64,000 nucleotides of DNA from Microstegium vimineum (GCA_022036555.1 CM039141.1:655773-719772), one strand, 5' to 3'; positions 1 to 11,751 are shown, counted from the first letter of the stretch. Numbers and translations: made by a program. The notes: generated by a model from the sequence alone, not told the origin.

Positions 1-2640
1 AGTGACACATGCATGATTTTGCAAGAGAGGAAGGGTAGTGAACACAGTAGTGTCACGTTGTTCAGAGTTGAGACTTCTCTCCTTTTATTTTCCTTTTAAG
101 TTCTTTGGCAGGTTTGAGCTTCTCCCAAAAAAAAAACGGTGAAGCCATGAAAAAACATGTTTTTGTTGCTTTGATTTCTGTCCAGGACAGCTTTTGATTC
201 ACCTTTTTATTTTCTTGATTTTTTGGTTCAGAAGCCATTCTCGTGTCTCCACATTTTGGAGGACTTTTAATTAAACCTCTATTAAAAATATAGGCTCGGT
301 TCACTGGCACTGCTTCAGCAATACTTTTCAAAGAATGAATAGTATTTCGTACTTACAACAAATCAATCTAAGCATTCAACATAAGCTAGATTTTAACGAA
401 ACAAACAGCCCCATAGTCCTGTCTAAGAAACCCTAGGTACAGTGAGTGAGTACTTACTGATGGTTACAACCTCTGTGTATCTTGTGTTGAGATGGATTCA
501 TCTGGGTTGTGTGCTCATATCTAACCACTCCCATAATAGTGGATTAGTCTATTTGACCCAGGCAGTGGTACAAACTCCAAGAAAGTCGCGTGTGTGTGTG
601 TGGTTGGGGGTGGGGCATGAACCATGGCCGCTTTTGCAAACATGGAAATTCTATATCGCAGATATGGAAAAGTACACTGTATGTGACCACTCTTTTTTAG
701 CACTCTTTGGAATGGTCTAGAACCTCTCAGTTTCAGGGATGGACACAGCTCGCAGCGGATGCACACGAATCCATGCTGCAACTTGCAGTTTTCCAAATCC
801 GTGTTGCTGCATTAGCCCAGCTAGCTGTTGGTCCACCAGTCAGTACGCTATTCCTCAGCCAACAGAATTGATGAAAATATCCAGCTCGCTGCCACTGTTG
901 CTAGCAATGGCATGCTTCTTGTTGTTTGTGGCGGAATTGTTTTTCCATGGCCATCTTCCCCCCCCCCCCCCCCCCCCCCCCCCACACTAGTCGCTTTCTG
1001 ATCACCTGTATTCTTTTCCCTGTTTCATTTGGGCACTGCTTATTTGACAGACAACGTTGCTCTGTATTTCTGGGGATAAAATAAAGAGATAAATGGGGTA
1101 GTACCTTGCATGCAATAAATATAATACTATTTTTGTGCAAACATGGGGTTCGAAGCATGACATTTCAACAGCATCAGTTTCTTTTCTTTTCCTTTCCATG
1201 TAGTATAATTAATTAATTAACTGTTCTATGCTTGGTCACATTTCAACCACTGGTCTCTTTCTCACCCTTCTCCTCCAGGCTTCTGGGCATTCTTTCCCTG
1301 ACACTAACAGGATATCTGTTCTACTGAATTGATCCTAGGCGTGACTGTAACAATGACATTTTTGCAAACAACACCGATGAAACTTTTCACTCTGAATGGC
1401 TAAACTGTTAGGTCTTTTTTGTGTGTGCGAAAAACTAAATTGTCATGTTTGAGATTAACAAAGTCACCTGTCAGGGTGTTATGGGTTCGTTACATCACCG
1501 TAGCCATCCTGTTGTCTACGAACATGTCATCTACCACTAAAAGATAGTATCGTAAAATGTCAAATGTAAATTCATGGAAATAGAAGCATCCATGTATATG
1601 TAAAAATTTGAAGACTGCCATTATATCAAGTTCAATACTTCAATCCCATATAAATAGGTTCCACCTGATCTAAGTAATATATCCAGCTCAGCTGACTCTA
1701 ATAATAATAAGTAATAAGACACAAGTACAAATACTCCTCCAGTCTGAATTTCGTTTGCTTCAAGTGGCAACTATATTTAGATAAAAAAAAGTGGTGGGCA
1801 CTAGAAAAAAAACTCTTATCTACGACGAAAAGTGTAAGATGGACCACTGTACTGCATCTGCATCATATATGCATCACCATGGTCCATGTGAGAGAGTCTG
1901 TGCTGTATGTGGTCTCAGTAGCACAGCAAAAGATCTCTATCGCGTGGCTGCAAGCCTGCAACGCCAGCCAGGATGGATTGTGGATAGATATCATCATGCC
2001 TACTACCACGCGGCGATCGAGTTGTGCCAAAAATTTAGTTCTCAAATGAAATATAATTTGCATTGCATGGATCGGATCGATCGACCAGGCTAAGGAAAGC
2101 CCGTCTGCATGCTTTGAACATCTGAGACAAGCTAAGCGTGGCCATGTCGCCGGCCTGCTCCCTTCATGCATGGGTTGGTTGGATTAGTTGGGGTCACCAA
2201 CCTGGAAATGTGCTGCCTGATCTTTTCAGGCAGCCTGGAGTTTGCCGTCCATTCATTCAGAACCATAATGTCCAAGGTTTAGGAACAGTTTTGTCGCAAC
2301 ATTCTTCAACACGTGCCTCGCTTGTTTCATGTCACAAAGTGACCTTGACGAGCAAATAATGTACTGCTAGAGAAATTGGCCACAGGATACCGTCGATATG
2401 AACTTTTTTCTCGGCATATGCCAGAGAAAAATGTACTGTCAGAATCCTTTTACCTAGGTTGTGTCTCTGATTCGGCGTGAGTCATTGTATTTTCGGCTGG
2501 TTATTCTCCGATGGGTGGCGTGTCAATGACAGAGTGTAGATTGTAATGACTCTGTCAATCTTAGAATTTATGTATGTACATAAACAACAACATCGCCTTT
2601 ATTGTGATTTTGGGAAAAAAGAAAAGGTAAGAAGCACTAA
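1..2640. other. Intergenic DNA, no supportable gene
   Basis: I see no coding region with family resemblance here. Open frames are short, overlap on both strands and resemble nothing I know. Moderately AT-rich DNA is punctuated by a 26-base poly-C run near 958 and a short TG run near 590. The left edge could be the end of a gene lying outside the window, but nothing in the sequence proves it. Confidence 0.5.
958..983. repeat. Poly-C homopolymer tract (26 C)
   Basis: An uninterrupted run of 26 cytosines. Such a tract is length-unstable and prone to sequencing or assembly error, so the exact length should not be trusted. It lies in non-coding DNA; the proline or glycine runs read through it are artefacts. 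Confidence 0.95.
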
Positions 2641-2659
2641 CATGGTGACCATTTGCCAT

Positions 2660-2951
2660 GACATTCTAAGATTACCCATCTTTATATCTTTCATAATTTA
2701 TAAGAATAAAGATTTTGGTGAAAAAAATGCCAACCAACAACAGCTTTAGTTGGATCTCTAAATTTATACATCCTATATTTTGGATTTCTTGATAGCCAAA
2801 AATATAGAGTGACTCTAGAGTACGATAAGATATAGAAAAACTTTTGGAGTGAACAAAAACATAGAAAAAATTATTTTTATTTAAATAACTCTCTAATTGA
2901 TTGATGATTTAAACACGAAATTTTAGGGGAAAAAAATCTTGGAGATGCTTA
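2660..2951. mobile_element. Tourist-like MITE, copy 1 (sister at 30.9 kb)
   Basis: An AT-rich non-coding element that aligns along its length with 30879-31156. Shared blocks include 'agattttggtgaaaaaaa', 'tattttgg.ttt.t.gatagccaa' and 'gatatagaaa', and both end in 'tttggagatgct' or a close variant. The left terminal repeat is degenerate and no clean target duplication is seen, so this is the older copy. Non-autonomous, no coding capacity. Confidence 0.65.
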
Positions 2952-3179
2952 ACAGGTCTTTGTTTTTTTTGCATGGCATGGCAATAGATGGCATAACCAA
3001 TAATTCCAAAAAGATCATGAAACAAAAATATAAAGAAATGAATTCCAAAGAGAGAGTGAGAGAGGATGAGGGCAAGAAGAGTGGCCCATGTGTGTAGGTC
3101 CATAACCAAAAGCGCTACTTTAAAAGCGGAAAGCTCCTTTTGCCGGCCTCCATTACTTTTCTAGCCCAAACCTGTCCAC

Positions 3180-3510
3180 CTCCACAGGGGAATCAATGCA
3201 CCTCCTGCTCACCGACGCGTGGGCCAACGAAACAATCGGACCCAGCTGACATCGACACGCGCTTTTTTCCCGTGGATGCGCACGGCTTTATTTAGCGAAT
3301 GGGGAAATTTCTCCGGCCGGGGATCGTGCACCCGGCGTTCGTGCACCCGGGCCCGCCTGAACTACCGGATGATTTGGCGCGCGCGGGCCCCGCGCCGCGT
3401 GAACTCGTGGCCCAGGATTGCGCTCCGCTCGCTGAGCCGACCGGCTGGGCCGGTCGCGGGGAACCGGCCGGGCCCGGTAAAGTAAACCACTGGCGCCTCT
3501 TTTGTTAAAA
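3180..3510. other. GC-rich island without recognised gene
   Basis: A sharply bounded GC-rich stretch between AT-rich flanks, with repeated 'ccggccggg'-like and 'ggcccg' motifs. Two overlapping plus-strand frames run through it but match no family and have low-complexity composition. It could be an old promoter/CpG island or part of an unrecognised transposon. Confidence 0.4.
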
Positions 3511-3567
3511 ACGCCCTTGTCTATTCCGTAACTACAACTCTATACCAGCACACAACGCCGGATGGTA

Positions 3568-3796
3568 CCCATCCGTCACAAAATAAAATCACTGTCGAGT
3601 TTAACTTTTTAATATTTTATAAAAACTATTAACATTTGTAACATACGATAAGTATTATTAGATAGAGCATTGAGTATACTTTTAAATTTATAATAAATTT
3701 ATTTGAAGATACAAATATTAATATTATTTTCTATATTTCTAGTTAAATTTTAAAAACAATTAATTTTAATGTGCATTTATTTTGGGACGGAAAGAG
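3568..3796. mobile_element. Stowaway MITE
   Basis: A 229-bp AT-rich element flanked by TA dinucleotides (3566-3567 and 3797-3798). Its ends are degenerate Stowaway inverted repeats, 'cccatccgtcacaaa' on the left and 'ttttgggacggaaagag' on the right. Stowaways are non-autonomous Tc1/mariner elements that insert at TA. Confidence 0.75.
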
Positions 3797-4730
3797 TAAT
3801 GCATACTATCACGGACTGGACCTATTTCTATGTCCAGTGCTAGTTATCAACTCTTTGTAGTTTTAGTGGAAACCTAAATTGTGGGGCGAAAATGTACACA
3901 ATATCTAGTGGAATGATTTGGTTGTTGGCGTTTAGGATAAACCGGTACGCATTTAATTGAAAAGTGTGAAAATAACACTAATATATTTATACCACCATGC
4001 TAATTCAACACGTCTTTATCCATGATACTTGTGACACAAGCTTGTTTTGTACTCCCCGTTTTTAATTACAAGTCATTTGAATTTTATGGGAGAGCCAAAA
4101 TATTTTAAATTATACCAAAATACATGTACTCTCCAAAAAATTAGAATGATTTATAGATGTGGTATTATTGTAAATTATTGTAGGGACAAGTAATAAGTTG
4201 TAGATAACATATTATAGTAATATGCTTGTGATAACTTTTAGAGACAGTTCATGAAAATATTTAGGAATAGTCTTTTCAACTTCTAGACAACTTCAACATC
4301 TCTTTAATATACATTTATGGCCAAAACTCCTAAGGGGGATCCATAGGTCTGACGACCATGTGAGGGGCCGAGGGGGAGTGTAGAGCCTCGATCGCCCCAC
4401 TACTGGATCTGTTCTTGGTAGCTTTGTTATAATCTTGAGATTTATTATACCTAATTTTAGGTGTGACAAATTGTGTCGGACAACAAAAGACCCTCAGTCT
4501 TTCAAACGTACTTAGAAGAAGGATGTATGTTCGAATGTGCTTAGAAGTAGGATGTATGTGTGGGCATGTTTATAAGCATTTTGCATCTGCACTATACGTA
4601 ATAAGAAAAATAAAAAACCTCAACATGTTAGATCACTTTTTTAAGGGAAAAAACATTTAGTTAGCAACTGTTACTACTTGGTGCACTAGACAGGACCACT
4701 ATGCAATTAGAGAAATAGTGCGGGGCATGG

Positions 4731-4904
4731 ATGCACGAACGCGTGACACAAATTGGGCAAATCTTTTTACCCTTTCTGGCGTCGCCAACTCCACTTGTCG
4801 GATCTTGCCCGTATGGTATGGAGCTCGCCGGAGTCACGTCCCCTCGCCCGCCGCCGGAATCCCACGTGATGCCGCCCCTCCCACCTCCGCAGCCGCCGGA
4901 AGAG
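4731..4904 (+). other. Possible first exon of the Dof gene
   Basis: A GC-rich stretch ending at a strong donor (AG|GTAAGC, GT at 4905). The frame open from 4731 contains an ATG at 4869 in good context that encodes a short proline-rich start, MPPLPPPQPPEE. It ends in phase 0, and the acceptor before 6498 also opens in phase 0 into the Dof exon with no stop, so the two join cleanly. The exon may instead be 5' UTR, with translation starting at 6522. The N-terminal KLFG-type motif usual in CDF proteins was not found anywhere upstream. Confidence 0.4.
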
Positions 4905-6497
4905 GTAAGCTCGCACCCTCTTCTCTTTCTCGTCAAAACGTGTTCTTGCCCTCCCCTCTTGCTTCCTCGGGAAGCTCAGCCCTGCCGGGGCCCGGGGGCG
5001 TCCGAAACCTCTTCATCAACCCGCCGCCGCCCATCGACTTGTCCCTCCCGGCCCATATGCTCTGCTGCCGCCTGTATCTTAGATTCTGGGAGTTCCCGGA
5101 CAGCCGTAGCCCCCGAAACGGCCTTGCTGTCTTCAGTCTTCCCCGTCAGTTCTTCATCAGTTCATAATGTTCTTTATTGTTCCTTTTGACTAATATTTTC
5201 CCCTTTTCTAGAAAAAGTTACGGATTTCATGATCCAATCATATTTTCCCCTTTTCCAATACTTGCAACTGCTTTGTGCTACTGCCCCTGTTCTCGTTAGA
5301 AAGTATGCAGATAGTCCTAGTAGTACTGCAAGTGCAAGATATGGCCTGATTGTCCCTCTAGCCGGCGATTGTTGCTTCTTATTCTATGGTGACTAGATTA
5401 GGTTAGCTAGACATCATGGCAACCTACTTTTCCGTTAAGCTGGTTGGTGCAATTGCAAAAGGCTGGTTTTGGGGCTGTGTTTTGCTACAACTAATAGTCG
5501 TATGACTTAAAGAGGGCTCAATTTCTCTCTGAACAACTGATGCTTCATTTTTTTTAGAATACGCAGAGGAAGATCAGGTACCCGTAGTGGATACCCTCGC
5601 TTGGTGTGACTATCCATCCGGTTCTATAGAAGAGAGTGTTTCTAAAGGATTAGGTAGGGCTCTATTCTATCCCCTGACAAAATTACTCTTGTGATGCAAA
5701 ATTGCAAAACTACTCTTCTGCTATGGCTTCTTGATTTTCGTGTTGGTAGCCATACTTGGATAGGCTGATGGGGATCCTCTATAAAGTTTTTAACCTTGAT
5801 GCTACGCTTCTCAGAGCCAGAAAAATTGAGACCATAGAGCTTTTGAAATCTCGGTTTGGGTCCACATGCAGTTATGGTGCCTTGGACACAGTTGTTCCTG
5901 ACTCCTGAGCGCCAATTTGAATGAGCTCGAATTTCCCAAAATACTGAAACAAAATGGGCCTACCCACTATGCGGTGTAACACTGTCAAAGTACTAAACAT
6001 CAAAAGTGTACTGTAACCAAGCAGCAGTTTTGTCAATGATACCATACCAGAGAGATTAGTTAACTGCAATAAGTTTAGTAACATCATCGTCGCCCAAATC
6101 TGGATGGAATAAGTATGTCTGCTTTCACCATCTTAGCAAACTAGTTTGTTCTCTGAGAACATGCCTATTAAGGTGTTCCTCTTTTACAAAATAAGATGTT
6201 AAGGCTTGCTTAGCTGCCAAGAATTTTAGTTTGTACAAGGAAGGAAACAATGATAATCACTGACTATAGTGAAGAGGATATATAACTATGTGTCTTCTAA
6301 GAAAACACTGACTGGAAGTCTTAGATATAATCATATAACTATATTAGCATTGAGTGCTTGCTTGACTCCTTGGATTTCTAAAGTTATATTATTTGACCTA
6401 TTTTTATTACATAAACATATTTTAGAGCATCTTATAAATCATATTTGCTGCTATCTCAGTACATTTATTTTACTTAGTCTCTTCGTGTATTTGACAG
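4905..6497 (+). other. Probable intron of the Dof gene
   Basis: AT-rich DNA between the GTAAGC donor at 4905 and the 'tttgacag' acceptor ending at 6497. It contains no supportable coding exon. A 20-nt block at 5558-5577, between a T-rich tract ending in AG and a GTACCC, could be a tiny 5' UTR exon, but this is weak. Confidence 0.4.
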
Positions 6498-6521
6498 GAT
6501 GTATGTGAAGATAGAGGGGAC

Positions 6522-7862
6522 ATGAGGGTCACTGGGGAAAAGCCATGCACACATCTGGAATTAGATTTTGGTCAGACAAATAGTTCTAGCCTTAACAATT
6601 CCAGTGAGTGTGAGAATCAGACACCCAGCATTGACGAAATATCCGGATCAGAGTCCAATTCAGAGATAGCCAAGACCGAGGGTGATGTACCAAGTGGAGA
6701 GAAGGTTCTGAAGAAGCCAGACAAAATCCTGCCATGCCCTCGTTGCAATAGCATGGATACAAAGTTCTGTTACTATAACAACTACAACATTAAGCAACCA
6801 AGGCATTTTTGCAAGAGTTGTCAGAGGTACTGGACTGCAGGTGGAAGCATGAGAAACATCCCTGTCGGTGCAGGAAGGCGCAAGAGCAAGAGCTCCAGTG
6901 TGAATTGCCGCAGCATATTGATTCCAGGCAGCAGTATAGGTACTCCTGGGGGAGAGGATTCCCTCTTTCCATTGTCCATAAAAGGAAATCAAGCCGCAGT
7001 TAGCTTCGGGCCTGATTCCCCTCTCTGTAACTCCATGGCCTCTATGCTGAAAATTGGAGGAGAGCAGATTAAGAGTCCCAACCCTGCCTCAGCAGCACAG
7101 CCCATAAATGGAGAAAACCAGATGTGCCCACCTTCTACTACATCATCAGATGGTCCAGGGAATGAATCTCAAAAAGGAACAGCGAGTGCACATCAAAATG
7201 GAACTATTGGGCAAAGCAATGGAGTCACTTCTGTGCATCCTATACCATTCTTCCCTGGTCCGCCTTTTGTGTACCCATGGAGTCCAGCATGGAATGGCAT
7301 TCCCACCATGGCAGCAGCGCTGTGCCCGGCCCCAGCCGAAGCAGCAAATTCTTCAGAAAATGGCACCGCAAGCAGTAATGTTCAATGGAATGTGCCGCCA
7401 ATTGTGCCTGTACTGCCACCGGGATTCTGCGGTCCAATTCCAGTTCCGGTAATGCCGCCTTCGGTTTGGCCATTCATTACTCCTTGGCCTAACGGAGCAT
7501 GGAGCGCACCATGGCTCGGACCTAGCTCTACCGTGTCTGCACCGTCTCCAACAAGCAGCAACACATGTTCCGACAGCGGCTCTCCTGTCCTAGGAAAGCA
7601 CTCTAGGGACTCCAAACCTGAAGGAGATGATAAGGCAGAAAGATGCTTATGGATCCCCAAAACGCTTCGGATTGCTGACCCTGTTGAAGCTGCAAAGAGC
7701 TCAATCTGGACCACCCTTGGGATCGAGCCTGGTGATCGAAGCATGTTCAGACCATTCCAGTCGAAACCAGAAAGGCAGGACCAGATATCCGGCGCTGCTC
7801 TAGCCCTGCAAGCAAATCCAGCAGCTCTCTCGCGCTCACGGTCTTTTCAGGAGACAACATGA
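6522..7862 (+). CDS. CDF-type Dof zinc-finger transcription factor
   Basis: Encodes a nuclear DNA-binding protein of the plant-specific Dof family, which binds AAAG cores. In the 446-residue frame the complete Dof finger has Cys72, Cys75, Cys97 and Cys100 (CX2CX21CX2C), with the signature CYYNNYNIKQPRHFCK and a basic tail GAGRRKSKS. A second conserved block near residues 375-403 begins CLWIPKTLR. It is diagnostic of cycling Dof factors (CDFs), which in Arabidopsis repress flowering genes and are targeted by FKF1/GIGANTEA. The acceptor AG ends at 6497, and the eight codons before this ATG are open, so an upstream exon (4869-4904) may add an N-terminus. The middle of the protein is Ser/Asn/Pro-rich, as is usual for the family. 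The family is certain; day-length or clock function is inferred. Confidence 0.93.
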   Translation: MRVTGEKPCTHLELDFGQTNSSSLNNSSECENQTPSIDEISGSESNSEIAKTEGDVPSGEKVLKKPDKILPCPRCNSMDTKFCYYNNYNIKQPRHFCKSCQRYWTAGGSMRNIPVGAGRRKSKSSSVNCRSILIPGSSIGTPGGEDSLFPLSIKGNQAAVSFGPDSPLCNSMASMLKIGGEQIKSPNPASAAQPINGENQMCPPSTTSSDGPGNESQKGTASAHQNGTIGQSNGVTSVHPIPFFPGPPFVYPWSPAWNGIPTMAAALCPAPAEAANSSENGTASSNVQWNVPPIVPVLPPGFCGPIPVPVMPPSVWPFITPWPNGAWSAPWLGPSSTVSAPSPTSSNTCSDSGSPVLGKHSRDSKPEGDDKAERCLWIPKTLRIADPVEAAKSSIWTTLGIEPGDRSMFRPFQSKPERQDQISGAALALQANPAALSRSRSFQETT

Positions 7863-8330
7863 TAGAGTATTACTGAACCTGTGTGATATCATTCAAAGAC
7901 GATGCTATATTAAGAAAAGAAAGTTCTATATTCTGTACAATGATTGGCAACGTAGGTGCTGCTGCCATCCAAGGCAGCAGGCACCATTACTGTACCATTG
8001 GAAGAGTACATCCTCAAATTTTCTGTTGTTTCCTTGTAGAGCATGCACCAACATATTGGGTTCATGATCAGGTTTCCAGAGTGTGCTTGGTTGTACAAGA
8101 ATAATTGTTAATATCTTCCATTGAGTCTTTGTATTACGCTGATCCTTCAGCTATGGCATCCCCAGTTTACTACACGCTGTTCAGAAACAAGTATTTCCCC
8201 CTGACGAGAGGATTCAGTCTGAGGAAACGATTAGTAGCTCTGTACTTGATGTGCAAAATTCTATACTGCTCATTTTCTCTCTCTCCCTTGTTTTTGTTAT
8301 TGGGCCTATGTGTACTTAGGCCGTATTGAG
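7863..8330 (+). other. Presumed 3' UTR of the Dof gene
   Basis: AT-rich sequence directly after the TGA stop, without open frames of note. Plant polyadenylation signals are diffuse, so the end cannot be fixed. Beyond about 8330 the sequence is intergenic. Confidence 0.4.
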
Positions 8331-8835
8331 TTCTCAGTTCTCATCCATAGGCCGTATTGAGTGATGAGCACTGGAGACTGAAGTACAGTAATCTTGAGTA
8401 CGATTAAGAACATGCAACCTTGGGCTTCCTTTTTTTTCCTTTTCTTAGCAGAAGCAACAGCAAGTATAAAGCCTTGGGTTTTCTAGAACATTGAAGAGTG
8501 CTTCCGTTGCCTTTTTTTAAGGCAACTCAACTCTGCGCTGCGATTAGTTGGGATGCCCCTGTGCCTTTTGCTCCGTTGTCGTTGTGCTGCCTGCCTTTAT
8601 ACCATCAGCATCCCTCTGCTGAAGTCTCACAAGTCGTAAAGCTAGCTTTGTGATTCAGTACCCTCTTCGCAGATATGACAGGTGACTGGGTGCAGCGAAT
8701 TGAACTGTGTGCTCCGAGTCTCCGACCCTTCTTCTTGTATGCGTGCTGGGTCATGCGGCACCCAAAGCTTTTAGATTTTGGGTCACACATAACATAACAT
8801 AAGCCGCTACTTCTGCCACTGATCCAGCACCAGAA

Positions 8836-9006
8836 AAGCTCGAACGAAATGGGTCGTTCTACAGTTAGGCCTTGAGAGCACCGAAAACTACTTGTGTTCT
8901 GCTCTGCAGTCTCATGCTCTCAAGGCCAGTCGTTGGAGTCTTTAAACCAGAGACAGTAAATCTGTCCGAGCTCATTTCGTTCATCCCAGCGCCAGAGCAG
9001 AGCTTT
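8836..9006. repeat. Inverted repeat able to form a long hairpin
   Basis: A perfect 13-bp inverted repeat (8868-8880 against 8915-8927, arm ggccttgagagca) has a 34-nt loop. Outside it is a second perfect 10-bp pair (gaacgaaatg 8842-8851 against 8973-8982), and then an 'aaagctc'/'gagcttt' pair at the outer edges. The strands are asymmetric between the pairs. It could be a precursor-like ncRNA fold or the remnant of a foldback transposon; I recognise no known miRNA in it. Confidence 0.55.
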
Positions 9007-9305
9007 AGGTTGCATCGTCATTCGTCAGCACTCTGTTTTTAAACATTGTATAGTATGTAGCCATGTAGGGTACTAGTGTACCTAACTACAAGGGATCACG
9101 CAACAGTTGAGATATGATAGTATATATGGTCATGCATGTGTTAGGCAGAAAAAGTATTATATATGCAGGTGTCTGGAAAGGGGATTTCTCATTTGTAGAT
9201 GTGGCCGCAAGGCTTTATCGTGTTAGATGAGGTGTCAGGGTAAAAAATATTACATCAAGATTCATGCTGAGGAGGAGGGAGAGAGAAATTAATGGTTCTG
9301 AAAAT

Positions 9306-9321
9306 AAAGAAGGAGATGAGG
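9306..9321. repeat. Left target-site duplication of LINE-like element
   Basis: The sequence aaagaaggagatgagg matches 11752-11767 at 15 of 16 positions (t/c difference). The right copy begins exactly where the element's 3' tail ends, as expected for target-primed reverse transcription. Confidence 0.65.
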
Positions 9322-11570
9322 CGCCCCACTCGGGCCGCTGCAGCCACGGCCGCCTCCGAGCCCGCCACTGCCGGATCCGGCGCCAGCCCACCGCCGCGCC
9401 GCTGCCGGGGACCGCCGTGCCGGTGCCGGCGCCAGGGGCCTCGACTGCGGTCGCAGCGCCGCAGGCAGCGCCACACGCCGAGCCCACCCCCGTGGCGTGG
9501 CTGGACGGGTGCCCGGTCGTCGTCGAGGACGCAAGCGATGGCGAGGACGACGACTTGGGGGACTCCGCCGTTGACGTCCTCCTTGTTCGCTTCTCGGCCC
9601 CCGTCCTAAGCCCGTCATCCACCCTCTCTCCCCATGCTACGTCATTCCATCCCGAGAGTTGCTCTGTGGGGCGCTCGAAACAACGCCGTTGGGCGGATGA
9701 TGAGGAGGATGGCGATGTGTCCGGCGTTAGGCTGCCCTTGTCCTACTTGGAGGCGGCCCGCCGACCGTCGCACACCGGTTCAGCTGGGTCGTCCGGTCAT
9801 GGCAGGGTGGCTGCTGAGCAACGCGAGCCTCAGCAGCGACCACGTAGGCGTGACCGACCGCGTGCCCTTCTGGTGAGTGGCATCCCTGCTCGACCAGTTG
9901 AGGGTCGGGTCCCTGCGCGAGAGCGTCTCGGTCGACGGGGGAGGGTGTCTTCCCCCAACGCCGAGGGTTGGCGTGACATCCTCCCCCGCCAGGAGCCGCT
10001 CCCTATGACGGCGCCAGCTAGAGATCGGCCGGTGCTGCAGGCTCCTCCGCGAAAGATCCCCGCTGAGCTGCGCGATAGATGTTTCAATTGCTTATCGTAC
10101 TCACACCGGGTGGCGACTTGTCGACTACCTTGGCGTTGTTTGCGCTGTCGCGGCCTCCACCACCTTGCCCGGGATTGCCGCTTGCCCAGGGTTGCTTCTA
10201 CGTCCGCGACAATGGGGGCTGAGCGGACACGACGGCGTGCTGGTCGAGGCTCCTTGCTAGTCTCCCAGCACGCACCCTGCGACAATGCATTGAAGGCGTG
10301 CGCCGGCGAGCCCCGGCGACTGCGTTAGCAGCGTCGCGATGTGCACGCGGAGGTCGTCAGCTTCGGAGGTGCGACAGGCTCGGAGGAGGCAGCTCCAGGC
10401 GCGCCGATGCAGAGTAGCGAGGGGCGGCGACATCGCCAACGACGGCGGAGGCGCCATGGTCGCTCGACTGAGGCCGCTGCATCTCTCGTCGCCACCGAAC
10501 CGGCTAGCGCGGGTGTCCTCGCCGAGCCTGTTCCGGGCGTGTCCCCTGTGGGCGGCGCTGGTGGTGCGGAGGGCCCGAGTGAGGCTGTGCCGAGCGCGGG
10601 CGGAAATGGTGGCGACGGACGGCGTCTACGGCGTCAACGCCGCCGTCGCCAGCGGCATCGCCGGTGCCACGTGTGTACGGCTGAGGCCACCTAGCCTGAG
10701 CGGGATGTCGCGCCTAGGGCCGCTGACACCCTGGCTGTGTGCGAGGGTCTAGCCGTCGCGTTGGTCCTCGCTGATCTTGACCCGCTATCGCTGACCACGC
10801 GCACGGAAGCTGCAGCTGACTCTTCGGACGACCCGATGCGGGTGGAGATCCTGGCTTCTTTGCTCGGACATGTTATCCCGTGCCCCAAGCCGATCGCCCT
10901 GCCAGTGGACGAGGCCTCGTCGGTGCTTTCCTATGGTTGCATATTGCAATCACCACCCGCGTGCCCCGCATCGCCTTCGGGGTCGCCTCTGTTGCGACAC
11001 CTGATCACGCCCAAGCAGTTGGTGTTCAACGACTCCATGGGTGCTGATACGATCACGGCGAACGAAGTGGACTACCCACTAGGCTTTGGCCTGGTGCTTC
11101 CGGACCCCAGCACGTCGTCGGCTCTGGGTGGTCAGCACGACGTCGTCGATGTTGTGGCCGTCGTGCAGGCACCCATCGTAGACGCCTCCCCACGGTCAGT
11201 TGACTCCTTCAGCGAGAAGCTAAAGCGGTTCAGAGACAGGGTTCTGCGTAAGGTGCCTTCGCCATTGTTGCCCCACCCGCCTGTTGACGTGACGCCTCCG
11301 AAGCCGATGTTGCCGCTCCGCAGCAGGAGGATTGCCGCACAACCTCTCTCGCGTATCCCTGTTTCGAAGCGGGGAGAGGTGTTGGTGATACGGCGGATGG
11401 GGTTCGCCGATCAACAGTCGTTGCCCACCACGGCGGACAAGGAGGCATACGATCGCGTCTTCTGCGACAACCCCACCGCCTCTCATCGGGAGGCAATGCA
11501 ACGGATCTTCCTGGAGCTGCTTGGAGAGGGGACGAGGCGGTCGAGACGCCGCGCTAGTCGTCGCGCTTGA
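9322..11570 (+). pseudogene. ORF1-like zinc-knuckle protein, two amber stops
   Basis: A single reading frame runs from the element's left edge to a TGA at 11568 and is interrupted only by TAG codons at 10326-10328 and 10692-10694. It encodes two CX2CX4HX4C zinc knuckles (10080-10178; CFNC..H..C and CLRC..H..C), an Arg-rich low-complexity middle, and a C-terminal block containing SKRGEVLVIRRMG. That block recurs in transposon-derived proteins of grasses. The knuckles are expected to bind nucleic acid in a ribonucleoprotein. The ATG at 9264 lies outside the insertion and is therefore not the native start. With two stops the product is presumably truncated or absent. Confidence 0.65.
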
Positions 11571-11751
11571 TTGATGACGAGGCTTAGGTAGTTTCTTTAG
11601 CGAGTAATAGTTTTTGATTCCCTTCTGCTAGGGTGGGCAGAGACGATTGTATAACAGTTTTCTCCTAGTGCGTCATTGTGGCGCGTCGTTGTAAACTTAA
11701 CTTTTTCTCGTCTTAATATAAAAGATGCGCAAATCTTTTGCGTATTCGAGA
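9322..11751 (+). mobile_element. LINE-like element carrying only an ORF1-type frame
   Basis: A 2.43-kb insertion bounded by a 16-bp near-perfect direct repeat. It carries one long ORF1-like frame followed by about 180 bp of non-coding DNA ending in 'ttaatataaaagatgcgca' and 'cgtattcgagaaaa'. That ending is of the kind I know from grass LINE elements. There is no reverse transcriptase or endonuclease frame, so it could only move with enzymes supplied in trans. The GC-rich codon use contrasts with the AT-rich flanks. The left edge may be a 5' truncation. Class assignment rests on tail, duplication and zinc knuckles and has not been checked against a repeat library. Confidence 0.6.

Noticed and set aside
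1130..1165. A ggttcgaa-type tRNA T-loop motif
   Set aside because: No acceptor, D or anticodon arms around it. No tRNA or rRNA was found anywhere in the window.
4718..5189. Two overlapping ~150-codon plus-strand frames
   Set aside because: They read through a strong splice donor at 4905 and resemble no protein beyond the short part proposed as a Dof first exon.
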